A stretch of 64,000 nt of DNA. It comes from Roridomyces roridus (taxonomy: Eukaryota > Basidiomycota > Agaricomycetes > Agaricales > Mycenaceae). The stretch's first letter is position 1, and each line of letters starts with the position of its first letter. Below, in pieces: positions 12,922 through 24,018 of this stretch. Both the position numbers and the translations under genes were made by a program. Location of the stretch: contig JARKIF010000011.1 of the NCBI GenBank assembly GCA_029378245.1, positions 1,674,001 through 1,738,000 on the forward strand, given 5' to 3'. The notes under the pieces were generated by a model that was not told the origin of the DNA, searched no databases, and saw only the letters and a list, made by a program, of their open reading frames with translations.

Positions 12922-14992
12922 TCAAAACCTCCACCCACCGGCAAGCCCCATAGCCCCACCCGGATCCACCCTCTCCCTGATCTCCCTCAACCTCCCCAAA
13001 TTCCCTCCATAAAGTTTTTCCAACGGCGTCCCAGCCAAAGCGTAGTTCGGATATAATGCAGCGCCCTGTATGTTCTGCCCCTCGGCCTCCGCAAGACTCG
13101 TCAGCCTAGCCGAACTCTCTTTAATTGTCTGGTTTATAATCCCATCAAAGGCGGAATCCGTCCAGGCGTAGTATAAATTGAGCGGCGAGTATCCGGGGTT
13201 CACTCGCTCGGGGGGATACGCCGAGTTGGAGCCGTGGGTGTAGAGCGTGGGGAGGAAAGGCTCTATGGCGTAGGAGATGAATGTCCCGCTTGAAGGGGTG
13301 AGTGCCGTTCCCCAGAACTAGTAACGGCTTAGCTGTGGAGAAGGAAGGAGAGGGAGGAGACCCACAGTCGACTCGTTGACGATGGCAGCTATAATGCTAG
13401 GTGTGTACTCCAGCAGACTCACTGTGTCAAAGTAGGCTCTAGTAAACCAAACACATCAGTCCCAACTGAGATGATGATACATGGGAACCACGCACCGCGC
13501 AGCCGGCTGGCTCGGCGTTCCCTGGACGAGCGACAAGAAGCTCTGCGTCGAGACGTTGGCCTCCAACACAGGGATCTTGAGAAAGTCGTCAAAGATCCCC
13601 ACTGGCTGATTCGGCTCGTCGTAAAAGATGAGACTTATGAGAAGCGTCTGGGTCAATACGGTCAGTGAAACAATGGGGGAAAGGAGCAAAAAAAAACACT
13701 CTGACCGTATTCATGGTATAGCTGACGGTGTTGATCATAGCGGCTTTCGGGTCTGTGACATTTGCGCAAAATGCAGCGATGGCGCTGATGACGGCAGGAC
13801 TCTGGTCCACTGTATAGATCATGAACCCACCCTGTATCGCGGTGATTGGCAGCTCGAGGGAAGAACGTAGAATAGGCATACCCAAACTTGGCTCTGCGGA
13901 TGAGTTTTCATGGTGATGTGTGTGACGATGCCCTAGACGAGATGAGACCAAGTTGGACAGGGATTCAAGTTCCTCACAAAGTTATTTCCTCCGCCCTGTC
14001 ATGCTCAGCGTGAATCATCCGAACTTGACACCCACTCACCCTCAGCCCAAAGAACAAATCAGCATCAGACTGGGCATTCACTTGCACAATCTCGCCGTTC
14101 GGCTTGATGAGCTCGAACTCAGTGATCGAGTCCAGGGTCAAACCGAATTGATTTGTCTTCCAGGAGTAACCTGCGAAGGTCCGTTAGTTGAATACCAAAC
14201 ATATGAGGTACTCACCTCCGCCGAGTGAGAACCCCGCAACACCGACGCCGGAGGAACGTCCGCCGACAACGTTGACGCCGTGCGGCTCTAGTGCGGCATA
14301 GACCTGAAACGATCTCAACTCACGCAGAGTTCATGAGAATAGGAAACGCACATCATCCCACACCAACCCCATCCCGATCGTCGCCGTTCCGCTCGCGGCG
14401 TCGTAGGTGACATTAGAGAATCGATTCATGGATATTTGCACGCCGCGAGTTGAGGAGAAACCTGGATTGGACTGGTGGATGTGTTGCGTTCAGCGGGTGC
14501 GATGGGCTCAGGAGAGACTCACCGTGTGCCCGCCTCCTTTGACCTATCGACATACGTGGTCAGCGACTCATTCCCGGTCGTTGAAGTAAAGGAACGTACA
14601 GCAAACGGTGTGCGCGTCGATCCAACAATTTTAATCTACCATGGCCATGGATGAGCAAGGAGAAACCACCCCCAAAGCCACATACAATAGTAGCCACATC
14701 CCCCGCTGTCCCAGGCTCAACTGAACACGCCGCGTCTTGAATGCTGGAGAGCGCCCAATGGTTGATGTCCTCGACGTATTGGGCATCTCCTTCCGAGTTC
14801 ATTCAATCAGGTGCAGTTCAGAGAGAGAGAAGGGCGAGTGGGAGACCCACCAGGGAAGTACACCGTCGACGCAGACGAAACAGCGTACTGGATTTGTTTG
14901 CAGATAGTGGCATAAGTGGTGGTTGCGTTTTCGGCGTGCGCGTACGAGGCAAGGGCTAGGAGTCCCAGGCTGGCGTATGGTAGGCTGCGCAT
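12922..14992 (-). CDS. Secreted FAD-linked oxidoreductase, berberine bridge enzyme type
   Basis: A multi-exon gene for a protein of about 480-500 residues. Exon 1 starts at 14992 with a signal peptide (MRSLPYASLGLLALASYAHA). Spliced segments in order match the FAD_binding_4 (PCMH) fold: VYFPGDAQYVEDINHWAL, CSVEPGTAGDVATIV, KIVGSTRTPFAVKGGGHT (the GGGH histidine region that contacts FAD), PGFSSTRGVQISMNR, then a GRSSGVGVAGFSLGGG-type segment and later FGLRGGGNNFG-type sequence. The last exon (from about 13318) ends with the BBE domain: NLYYAWTDSAFDGIINQ..YPNYALAGTPLEKLYGGNLGRLREIRERVDPGGAMGLAGGWRF. Such enzymes oxidise sugars or secondary metabolites with FAD outside the cell. Intron junctions inside 13.3-14.6 kb are approximate. 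The 5' end is unusual because the promoter and first exon are duplicated upstream. Confidence 0.85.
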
Positions 14993-15399
14993 GGTGTGGG
15001 AGGAAACTGAGAGGTGAGTCTGGCCATTTATAATATTGGAGATCGGCGGAATCGTACCATATGTGGTAGTACGACAAGTGTTGCAACCAACGTGATAATT
15101 CAATGGCCGGCATCGACATCGGGGTTTCGCAGACAAAACGGCGTACCCGAATTTCTTTGCAGATAGTGTCATACGCCGTGGTTTCGTTGTCGATATGCGC
15201 GTACGAAGGGAGGACTAGTTTCTGGGCTAAGAATGCCAGGCCGGCGTATGGTAGGCTGCGCATGGTCCTGGATGGGGTGGGAGAAAAAAAATTCCGACGT
15301 GAGGTATTGGGAGATCGGCGGAATCGTACCATATGTGGCACGACAACGAGAAGTATTGCAACCAACGTGGTACTTAATTCAATGGCCGGCATCGACATC
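14866..15399 (-). repeat. Tandem duplication of the promoter and first exon of the FAD oxidoreductase
   Basis: Two directly adjacent ~265-bp units (about 14866-15119 and 15120-15399) share long stretches: AATTCAATGGCCGGCATCGA at 15096 and 15376, GATCGGCGGAATCGTACCAT, GGCGTATGGTAGGCTGCGCA with the start codon, and GTACGA near the signal peptide. The downstream unit supplies the working start (14992). The upstream unit carries a second ATG for a diverged copy of the leader (MRSLPYAGLAFLAQKLVLPS) and an ICKEI segment that matches ICKQI, but then runs off without the VYFPG donor site. It may add a second transcription start or an upstream open frame. Confidence 0.8.
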
Positions 15400-15813
15400 A
15401 GGCTTTGGTTGAGGGCTGAGCGCTGAGTGTCGTGGAACAGTCACAGGCTTGTGCGTTTCGGAAGGGCAAATTCCGTGGTCTATGTAACAGACCGTCTTGA
15501 ACTACGTTTGACGCTGAGGTGGTGGGAGTTTTAGGATAAAAGAAGTCCAGCTAGCACAGGTAGGAAAGGGTTGTCCTGTGTAAATTGAGCTAAACGGGGA
15601 GTCGAGTGACCTGTGACCCCGCCCCGGGCCGCCCGGTTGCCGCCCGGCGGTGGCGGCGGGATGAAAAGCCGTCGCGGCCGCAGGCGTTGCTACTTAGCAG
15701 CTTTCCGGAAAACCCGAGGTGGTGACGGGGAACGCCATGAGAGTCCAGATCCAGCGAAAAGAACACGACCACACAAGGTGGTACAGCATTGCGGCTTTCT
15801 TCCGACTTTCATC
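15400..15813. other. Intergenic region with a GC-rich patch
   Basis: No gene is visible. A short very GC-rich patch at 15610-15665 (runs of CCCGCCCCGGGCCGCCC and GGCGGTGGCGGCGGG) lies between the FAD oxidoreductase 5' duplication and the hAT-type MITE. Confidence 0.45.
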
Positions 15814-15821
15814 TTACGCTA

Positions 15822-16209
15822 TAGGGTGCTGTTTTTAATGCCTGTTTGCAAACCGGTTTATAAACCGCTGTTTATAAACCCGGTTTATAATGTTTCTCAA
15901 CGGATGTTCGGTTTATAAACGGCACACAGGATCAATCTGATACCATCAATCGTGCTGATGGCAGTCTGATGAGTGTTCTACTTGCTCAATGGTGGGTCAA
16001 AGCCCAGTCAGAGCTTATGGAAACTCACAGAGGCACGTCAGAGGCTCCACCGGCGTCCGGGGAAGGTGAAAATAGTTGACAAATGGCTCTCAGAACCGTG
16101 AATTTCCTCTTCTGCTACTCGGTTTATAAACCGGTTTATAAACACCCTGTTTGCAAACCAGGTTTGTAAACCGGTTTTTAAGGGTCTGGGAATTAAAAAC
16201 AGCACCCTA
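15822..16209. mobile_element. Non-autonomous hAT-type MITE, 388 bp
   Basis: The element has perfect 18-bp terminal inverted repeats, TAGGGTGCTGTTTTTAAT at the left end and its reverse complement at the right end, and an exact 8-bp direct repeat TTACGCTA on both sides (15814-15821 and 16210-16217). An 8-bp target duplication with a TAGGG-like terminus is the hallmark of the hAT superfamily. Subterminal regions are packed with copies of GGTTTATAAAC, GTTTGCAAACC and close variants in both orientations at about 15841-15920 and 16120-16175, a typical transposase-binding arrangement. It has no coding capacity. It sits about 20 bp past the stop codon of the NLR-like gene, in its presumed 3' UTR. Confidence 0.9.
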
Positions 16210-16229
16210 TTACGCTATGCACTCGATAT

Positions 16230-19200
16230 CTACGATTTGGGCTTCACTTTGTCCAAAGCGGCCTCCAACTCCGCCCGCGCCTCCAACTTTCCAGTTTTCT
16301 CCAGCGTCTTGATCAACCGCTCCATCGACTCGATGGTGTCTCTGTGCGCATCCCCCAAGAGCGCCCTCCGTTTCTGGACAGTGACGACCCCAAGCTCCTT
16401 GGCCTCCTCAAAGCGTCCCAGCATATGATACGTCCACGCGAGACTAGCCATCGCCGAAAGCGTATCCGGGTGCTCCTCCCCGAGGAACTCTCTTCGCTTC
16501 CGGAGTACCGTGGCGAGCTCTCGCTCCGCCTCGTCAAGCCGTCCCATCTCCCGATACGTAACTGCAAGATTGTTCATCGCGAGGAGTGTCCCCGCACTGT
16601 CTTCGCCCTCCGTTTCCCTCGTGCGCTGGAGCACCACAACCTGCGTTTCCTCTGCCTTTGCGAGCTTCCCCAACTTGGCGTATACCATGCCGAGATTCGA
16701 CATCGCCGCAAGCGTATCTGGATGCACTCCCCCCCGGTTCTTCAACCTCTTCTCAACGACGACGAGCTGCATCTCTTCTGCCTCCTCCAATCTACCCACA
16801 TTCATGAGCATGACCCCAAGGTTTCCCATAGCCGTGACATTATTCACATCATCCTCGCTCAGAATCCTCTTCGACTTCTCAGTAATCTCTACCTGCAAGT
16901 CCAATGCCTCGGAATCACGCCCCAAGCTGGTGTAAATGGCCGCGAGACTCCCAGCAGCGACGAGGACGTACGGATGGTCCGGTCCCAGCATCAAAGTCCC
17001 CTTCCGGACGACGATGCATTGCATACCCTCGGCTTCGCGCCAACGACCGAGGTGGAGGTACGTCGTTGCGAGGTGGTTCATCGTCACCAGTGTATCGAAA
17101 TGATCTTCCCCCAGTGCTGTGCGGCGCGTAGCGAGTGCAGAAAGGAGGAGTTTTTCCGCCTGCGCGAAGCGTCCGGTGTAATAGTAGAGGACCCCGTATT
17201 CGAGATCGAAGGCGGGGACAACAACGAGGTTGGCTACGTCGTGCGAGGGGAGCAGCGCGTCGATGTGAGGGAGGAGGATGACAGCGAGGTCTTGCTCTTC
17301 TGGGACCAGCGCCGTGATCTGCATGCCAATTATCGAGGTCATGCATGACTTGTCCGTCGCGGGCTGAGAAAGTATGCTTTGACTCCAGGCGTGTACAAGC
17401 GGGTGGATGGAGAACGTCTTGGTCTGCGCGTCGTAGTTGATCAGTGAGTACGCCCGCAACTCGTTCGTCACATCCATGAACTGAAGTGAATCCCAAGCTC
17501 CCGTCGATCCTTTGAACCGACCCAGAAACTCGACCGTTTTCTCCACCTCCTCCTTTGTCGGACCGTACGTCTTGACCTGATACGCCGCTGCAGCGCTGAA
17601 CAGCTTCTCCGATATCCCTTTATGGTGAAGGAAGGAACACAGCTGGAGAAGCGTAGCTGCGGTGAGGCTGAGTCGATCGAAGCTGATGTGCCAGGTTGTG
17701 TAGACCGTCCAGGCGTAGTCGTCGTGTGATTGTGTGGGGACTTCGCTGAGGAGACGCGCCTTGTTGCTGTGATAGAGTGATAGGTAGCTTTCCAAGGCGC
17801 CGGATCGGGATATGAAGGCGCCGGCTTGGACGATGGCCAGTGGGAGGTACGAGAGTTCCTGCAGAGACGTGTGAGTCGCGCCAACGCTGATGAAGCAATA
17901 GACACTCACCTTGACGATCTCCCCAGCAATTTTCTGGTTCTCGGGTGTATCATCCTGAGCGGCACTGGTCAACAAAAGCGGCACCGCATCTTCCTCCTCC
18001 ATATCCGACACCCGATGATTTGCTCCAGCGTAAACAGAAAGCCCCGGATTCCTCGACGTAATAAGAACATTTCCATGCCGCCCCCTGGGGAGGAATGCAT
18101 TCAAGTTCAGCTTCGGGTCATCTGCGTTGTCGAAGAACAACAGCCATTTCTCTTGGGTTGTGCGGAGCCATTGCAACGCCTCTCGGGGCGTGCGACCGGA
18201 GGTTTTGGCTACAGCAATCTCCGACAGGCCAGCTTCGATGGTGTTCTGCGTGCTGGCGTCGATGAAGAATATATCGGTGAATCTTTTACATACGTGAGGA
18301 CCAGACTGATCGGTATTGTGGCAACGTACAGGGAACATTCTTCCTCGATAAAAGTGAGCGCAATCTGTGTCTTCCCTGAGCCACCGAGCCCGTGCAGTAA
18401 GACGACGTGCTGCTTTGTTGCCTTTTCACTGAAGAAATCGTACATCTTGTCCAGGATTGCCTGTCTGCCTTGGAAGATTCGGGATGGGGGCGGGCATGTA
18501 TTGATTCTGGGGGGCGTTTGGATCGTGGCCTGGATTTCTGGCGAATCGTGAGTGAGTCTGCTTGGCAATAAGATTGGAACGATTAAAATACCTGATGTCA
18601 GCTTGTGCATCTGGAAGTTCGTATCCATTGTCGCCGCCAGCTACGAAACGATTTCAATGAGTGTTTGTTCTGAGCTATGGGAATGTGCATTTAGCTTACC
18701 ACCACATTCGAGCGCAGATTCCGAATTCTGTTCTGATACCGAGCGATCCGATCCGCTGTACTGGCCAGCTTCACGACTTCCCTGAATCGCCCGTGCAAAC
18801 CCCGAGGCTCGACTTGCAGTATCTTGACGGCGCTCAGCACATCATGCAAGCACCTTCGGGTGCGTCAGACACGCAGCGAAACAGATATGGAGCAGGCCAG
18901 TGTAACTCACGCTTCGAGATCCTCGCACAACCCTTTGAATTTCGGCGCCGCGGTGTCTTGGTGTGTCGTTATCTGGTCCTTGACAACGGCCATGATCTTA
19001 TGGCACATATACTGTAAAAAAATTATTGGGACTCATTTGGATGGCATGTGCATGTGGTAACCCGGGTTTCGAGCACAACTCCAGGTTGGTCGACGTTTGG
19101 AGTACAACATTTCTTACGGTTTCAACTTGGTTCCAACAACTCCCCGGATTTCAACCTCCATGGTGTGGTGTAGTGCCGTTAGCTAGAATGCCGATTGATT

Positions 19201-19929
19201 GAGTATCGGCAGATGTGATGGTGCAGAGGTTCGGTTCAAAAGATAAATGGCAGATCAAAATATTCAGTTGGCTTGCACTGCCAGATTTGATGCTCTGCCT
19301 CGTATGAATTTTCTTAAAAGACTCAGGGAAGCATCATATCAACTTCCAAAGTGGTTGGGCATTAGGTGCAAGACAGAGAAAGTAAGCATTCCAACAAGTT
19401 CGGAATACTTAGCCTATCAGTATCGCATCACTGCCAACATTATCGGCACATCGGCAGAATCACGAAGACTCTTTTTGAAAAGGAGTGAATATCCTGCAGA
19501 TGTTATCCAAGACGCGACCCCCCAAGATGGGATCCAAACACCGAATTACAATTGAAATGCGACCCAGAGCGTGCACTCTGAAAGGGATGTAATCATAGTA
19601 ATTATTTTACAGTATATCGCCCATATGATCTCTTCGACGTCGCGACACAATTCTCGCAGACCCTGCCGATTCTTCATCCCACTCTACAAAGAACATGAGC
19701 TCCAGCGGGTATAGGAGGGCAATGTTGACTGGACCTCGATCGTCTCCAATAAGACTACGACCAAGCCGAAGACGCTTCGGACGTATGGAAACGGTAGCCC
19801 TTCCGCGACGGCAGAGAAGGTTCTTGCCGTCAAGAGGGACGTTCCGACCCAGTCGTTGCCCGAGCCTTTTGAGTGTTCTAAGAGCCCGCGGGGTGTTGTG
19901 TACGCTGAGCTGGTGCTTTTGCTGGCCAT
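16230..19929 (-). CDS. NLR-like NB-ARC/TPR protein with helical N-terminal domain, interrupted by an inserted element
   Basis: Start at 19929 (MASKSTSSAYTTPRGLL). Exon 1 (19929-19735) gives ..SLLTARTFSAVAEGLPFPYV.., the first helices of the N-terminal domain shared by many Agaricomycete NLR-like proteins. Exon 2 (from 19683) gives GMKNRQGLRELCRDVEEI and is then broken by a 627-bp element; reading resumes as MAVVKDQITTHQDTAAPKFK..GLCEDLEA, HDVLSAVKILQ and FREVVKLASTADRIARYQNR. The NB-ARC part has PPSRIFQGRQ, P-loop GLGGSGKTQIAL, Walker B LLFFDNADD and the NVLITSRN strand. The C-terminal ~350 residues are tetratricopeptide repeats of the kinesin-light-chain kind (DTL..MNHLATTYLHLGRW.EAE, six or more). 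Introns include 18329-18283. Such proteins are candidate immune or heterokaryon-incompatibility receptors. The insertion should destroy the full-length product unless splicing or an internal start bypasses it. Confidence 0.85.
18999..19625. mobile_element. 627-bp inverted-repeat element inside an NLR exon
   Basis: Ends are ~21-bp inverted repeats: left TATGGCACATATACTGTAAA, right (reverse complement) TATGGGCGATATACTGTAAA, 17 of 20 positions matching. TGATCT is duplicated directly on both sides (18993-18998 and 19626-19631; seven bases, ATGATCT, if a shared A is counted). Removing the element plus one copy of the duplication (633 bp) restores an unbroken NLR reading frame whose residues fit the family helix. 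The interior has a 102-codon plus-strand frame (19247-19555) with no transposase features, so the element is non-autonomous. The superfamily is not assigned: the 6-7 bp duplication does not match the 8 bp of hAT or the TA of Tc1/mariner. Confidence 0.85.
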
Positions 19930-20561
19930 GTCGTGGTCTTTTACAAGCAAGTGAGTCAGGTCTGATACGCGTCGGCTTGTGCGATGCAATCAATTGCCGG
20001 CGGCCACTGAATAGTCGCTGCCAACTCACTGCCCATTTCAATTAGAACTGTTGCACTGCCCCGGAATTGTATGGATTGCTTGTAGCCCTACCCAGTTTCA
20101 CGGGCCCTGGCGATCTATGCCTTGCGTCTTTGTGAGTGAAGAAACTGGGGGTCTGGGGGGCAAAAAAACCCTGTTGTTGGCCCAAAGGGATATACCACTC
20201 AACGCCGACACCTCAAGCCGTTGGAAGCGCCGATATGTGCACGTCCACGTCCAAATCTCAAAATGTACTCATCAAATACTGATGGCTGGGCATTACTGAA
20301 TCGGCAACCCACCGGCATCATGCGGCATGTCCGAGACTGCTGCAAAATTTAAAATGTGACTCTCACCCGAGTTGAACTGAACCTCGTTTGACATCAGTAG
20401 TCAGCTTATGGATACTCATCCATCTCCGAGTCAATTCTCACGTTCCGCAGAGTCAGTCCATCAAACCGAAACACTTACGAGGTCTAATCGATGTAGCATG
20501 CAGCTACGCGAGACTAAAGTATCAGACTTGTCGGTGTTGAAGACACATTTCAAGTCAGCTA
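19930..20561. other. Intergenic region between the two NLR-like genes
   Basis: About 0.6 kb between the 5' end of the first NLR-like gene and the 3' end of the second; both are on the minus strand. It should hold the promoter of the first. No gene or repeat is visible. Confidence 0.5.
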
Positions 20562-23500
20562 CTAGGCCATCAACTTCACTTCCTGCTTCTTCTCCTCAAA
20601 ATGAGCCAGCCTCGCATCAATCTCAACAACATTCTTGATCTGGCAACTTCGTTCAAACAGTGCTCGGGCCTCTGTCCATTGCTTGACTGCTTCAGAGAAC
20701 TGTCCCATCTTCCGACTCTTGTCTCCCAGACGAAGTAGACATTCAGCTTTTTCACGATGTATACCCATGGAAGAGAACCCCGCCAAGGCTACAATGAACA
20801 GGTTATGAGCTGCTATATCATCATTCATTATCAACAGCACATCCCCAATGTATAGGAGTGCCTTGTGTAAGCTGTACTTGCTTTTCCACTTGACTGCATA
20901 TGCCAGAAAAATAAAGGCACAATTCGCGCTCCAGAGAAAATTCTTGCTGCCCCATGTCTTGATTTCTGCCATCTTTTCGAGGCAATAATGGCCCATGGAG
21001 GAATCTGTCGTTGATGAGAAGCATGCCTCCAGCTGGGCTTTGGCATTGAGGAGAGCTCCCTCTCTCAACTGGAGTCCCCCCTGGATTGCCTGGATTCTGC
21101 CTGTTTCAAATGGAGCTGCAGCATCACCCAGTGCCGTCTTCGCATCATCAAGATGTTTTTGCACCATGGATACTGTCTGACCAATTTCAAGATCAATCAT
21201 TGCCAAGTTGAGTAGACTATAAGCATGTCTCCATGTTTCTCCGTTGTCTGATGCATATTCTGCCTGTCCAACAAGTATTTCCCTGGCCTCGAGATACTCA
21301 GATTTGGAAATATGCACTGTTGCTGTGACAGTCAGATTAATGTGAGCTGCTGTTCCATGTGACATTCCACAGAGTTCCAAAAGCTTGCCTGCCCGGTGGA
21401 GTAGATCCAGACAGCACAAGTATTTCCCCTGAACCTGCAAGCATTCTGCCTGTATATTTAATCCATGTGCTTCCAGGAATAAGTTGGAGCCCATTTTGGC
21501 TAGTCCAGTGGCCTCTGTTGCCAATGATAAGGCCTCTTCGAGCTGCCCACAATTCTGTTTAATTGTGGCCGCATTTAGTAAGGCAACTGATTGATGGGGA
21601 AGCCCGGTGGCACATTTGGCTAAGGCAAGAATCTTCTCAGCACAAATAACCACCTGAGGGATGTTTGAAGTTCGGGAGTAGTGCTCCACGACTGCACTGT
21701 AGTATGCAACTAGCTTGCTGTTAGCAGTGATATTTCATAATAAAAAAGACATATATAGCTTACCCAGGACCCGGGGGTTGCTACAATGAGGGAGGTACTG
21801 AGATGCTTCGGAAATGAGCTCGTCCACATTGACGGGAGCGTTGAATCGAAGGCACTTCAATCTTTCTGTGAAGATTTCTATTTCCAACCTGTCATCAACA
21901 GGCTGTGGCAGAAAACTGATGAGGTTTTGCATCAAGCCAGGACATCCTGGTCCCCAGCCACACTCCCTGCTGAGTTGATTGAAAGCAAGGACACATTTAA
22001 TGGTGGCAACCAGGTTCGGATTAGCGGTGCTCAAACCCAGTGCAAACACAGATATAAGATTCCCAAAACTGATCTTTGATTGCTTCATTATTTTGACACC
22101 TGCGGCAGTTCCTAGATGTTCATCTTGTAAATCCTTGAGTTTTTTGAAATATTGTTGAAGGGGCTGAACCAGGGAAAATGATACTTGATGGAAATGATGC
22201 ACATGCTCCCGAATAGGAACAAGAGCCTTGAGTTGTTTGTGATGATCCAGATATGCCAGTGAGGTACTTAACAGTACTGATTTGGCGGAGAGGATATTGT
22301 CAATGTCAAAATTGCTCTGCAGAAGCTCTGTCTCTGATAATCCAAATGGAAGGATTGACAGGATTCTGAGGAGATCCAGTGCACCAGGGTTTGCATTCAT
22401 GCGAGGACTGAATATGGAGAAGTTGATAGATTTATCCAAGCTGGATTGTCTATCATGGCCTTCAGATAGGAATCTGGTTCTCTGTATTTCCCAATGAGCT
22501 AAAACATTGGCACAATTGTCCGAATCCACCAGATGAGCCATTAGATCAACGGCCAATGGCAGATTATCCGTCAGTTGCAGCAATTTTGCCACCTCTTCTG
22601 CAGGGTGTATATCATCTGCAATATCGACGAACATCCGGTGAGCTGCATCCATTTCCAATGGTCTCAGAGGTGGTAGAAATGGGTGTGTCCAGGCAACTTT
22701 GGCTGGTCTCTCCGTGCCCCGCATGGTGATCTGTGGGGATGGTGAGAATCCAATTGCTTGTGTCAATTTGCACTTACAAGAAGTGTAAGTGACTGGACAG
22801 CACTGAGTAGACCCAATAATTCTTCAATTTCATTCCTTGTTTCTATGGGCTCCCAGGCAGTGTCCAAATTGTCCAAAATGAGAAGGGCTGGCCGCTTTTT
22901 AGACAATCGTTGAATTACAGCCTTTGTGGTGTTAGGACCAGGTGGGAGACCCAAGTGAGTTCCAATGAGACTGGCCAACTCGCTGGTTGTTGTTGTTGAG
23001 TCACAAGCAACAAAGAATTGCTGTGGATACTGGGTCTGAATGTCTGGATGATGCAGCACAGCTCTTGCCAATGTTGATTTTCCCATTCCTCCGGGGCCTA
23101 GAATCACAACTCTAGCTGGCGATTCCTTGCCAAGACACTGTATAATTTCATACAACTCTTTTTCTCGACCCTGGAAGATTTTCGGCTTTGGTGGCAGCAT
23201 GGACAATGATCGGGAGCTGAACTGTGAGCCCACACATGTGGGATAGCCCTGGGAGCACAGGTGAGTGTATGTAAATATATACTATCCCAATTGACTTACA
23301 CTGATTGCCGAATCTGAGACTGTTTCATCTGAGAGGTTTGCAATAACTTCAAGGAGTCCCAGGTGTATTCTTTCAGCTACGGATTTCATACTGTCCATAT
23401 GATTAAGATTGCAAGAGTCTGATTGAAACTAATCACAAGTATCAGGTTCCAATTCTGTAATGTGGAGATCACAAACTTTGAACACATCAAGAGCATGTTG

Positions 23501-24018
23501 CATTCCAGTTTCACAATCCCTCGAAAGAGCACTGATTTCGCCTTGATGCAACCACTGCTTGAGTATGTTCCCCCCTTGCTGTGCCTCGAAGAATGTGTGC
23601 ATCTTGTGCATAGTTCTGAATGGGATATCTATATCAATTTCATTCTGAGAGACTGCTTACTTACTTTGTAAACCTTCCAGCATGATCCAGCATGTCATGA
23701 GATAGACTTCCCGGAATTTCCGACTTGATGTGCAATTCAGCAATCACATAGAGAACTTCATGAATGTGCTCCATGAGACTCAGACAGTAGTCCTGGTTCT
23801 TCTTGACGCCCTGTTGTCCACTGTGAGAGCCAATGGACGGACAGGAGTATACACTCAACTTGAATGAGTTTGACCAGAGACTGCACTGTGTTTGAAATGG
23901 CTGGAATGAATGAAGTGCCAAAGGTGTCGTGGATTTCATTGATTAGAATAATAGCGGGCTCCAGATGGGAAACCACAATGGCGAGACGACTCTCCGCTGG
24001 GTTTGATCTAGTCCGCAT
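20562..24018 (-). CDS. NLR-like protein: MLKL-like helical domain, NACHT/NB-ARC NTPase, helical repeats
   Basis: Start at 24018 (MRTRSNPAESRLAIVV). The first ~170 residues form the MLKL N-terminal-like four-helix domain common at the front of fungal NLR-like proteins: NEIHDTFGTSFIPAISNTVQ, then across an intron GVKKNQDYCLSLMEHIHEVL, GSLSHDMLDHAGRFTK, TMHKMHTFFEAQQGGN and DCETGMQHALDVFKV. After a linker comes PPKPKIFQGRE, P-loop GPGGMGKSTLARAV, Walker B ALLILDNLD and the SLTLL..ITMRGTERPAKV strand, then winged-helix-like LRILSILPFGLSE. The C-terminal 375-codon exon (21689-20562) is a run of TPR-like helices (ALSLATEATGLAKMGSN, CLRLGDKSRKMGQFSEAVKQW). All large segments are open, so this copy looks intact. 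MLKL/HeLo-type domains can permeabilise membranes on oligomerisation, which suggests a regulated cell-death receptor. Exon borders in 22.7-23.7 kb are approximate. Confidence 0.85.

Noticed and set aside
19247..19555. 102-codon frame inside the inserted element as a transposase
   Set aside because: Too short, with no catalytic triad or DNA-binding motif.
19012..19612. Reading the NLR insertion as a Tc1/mariner element with TA duplication and CTGTAAAA ends
   Set aside because: The inverted similarity continues outward to TATGG and the TGATCT direct repeat lies outside that; only those outer ends restore the expected helix without extra residues.
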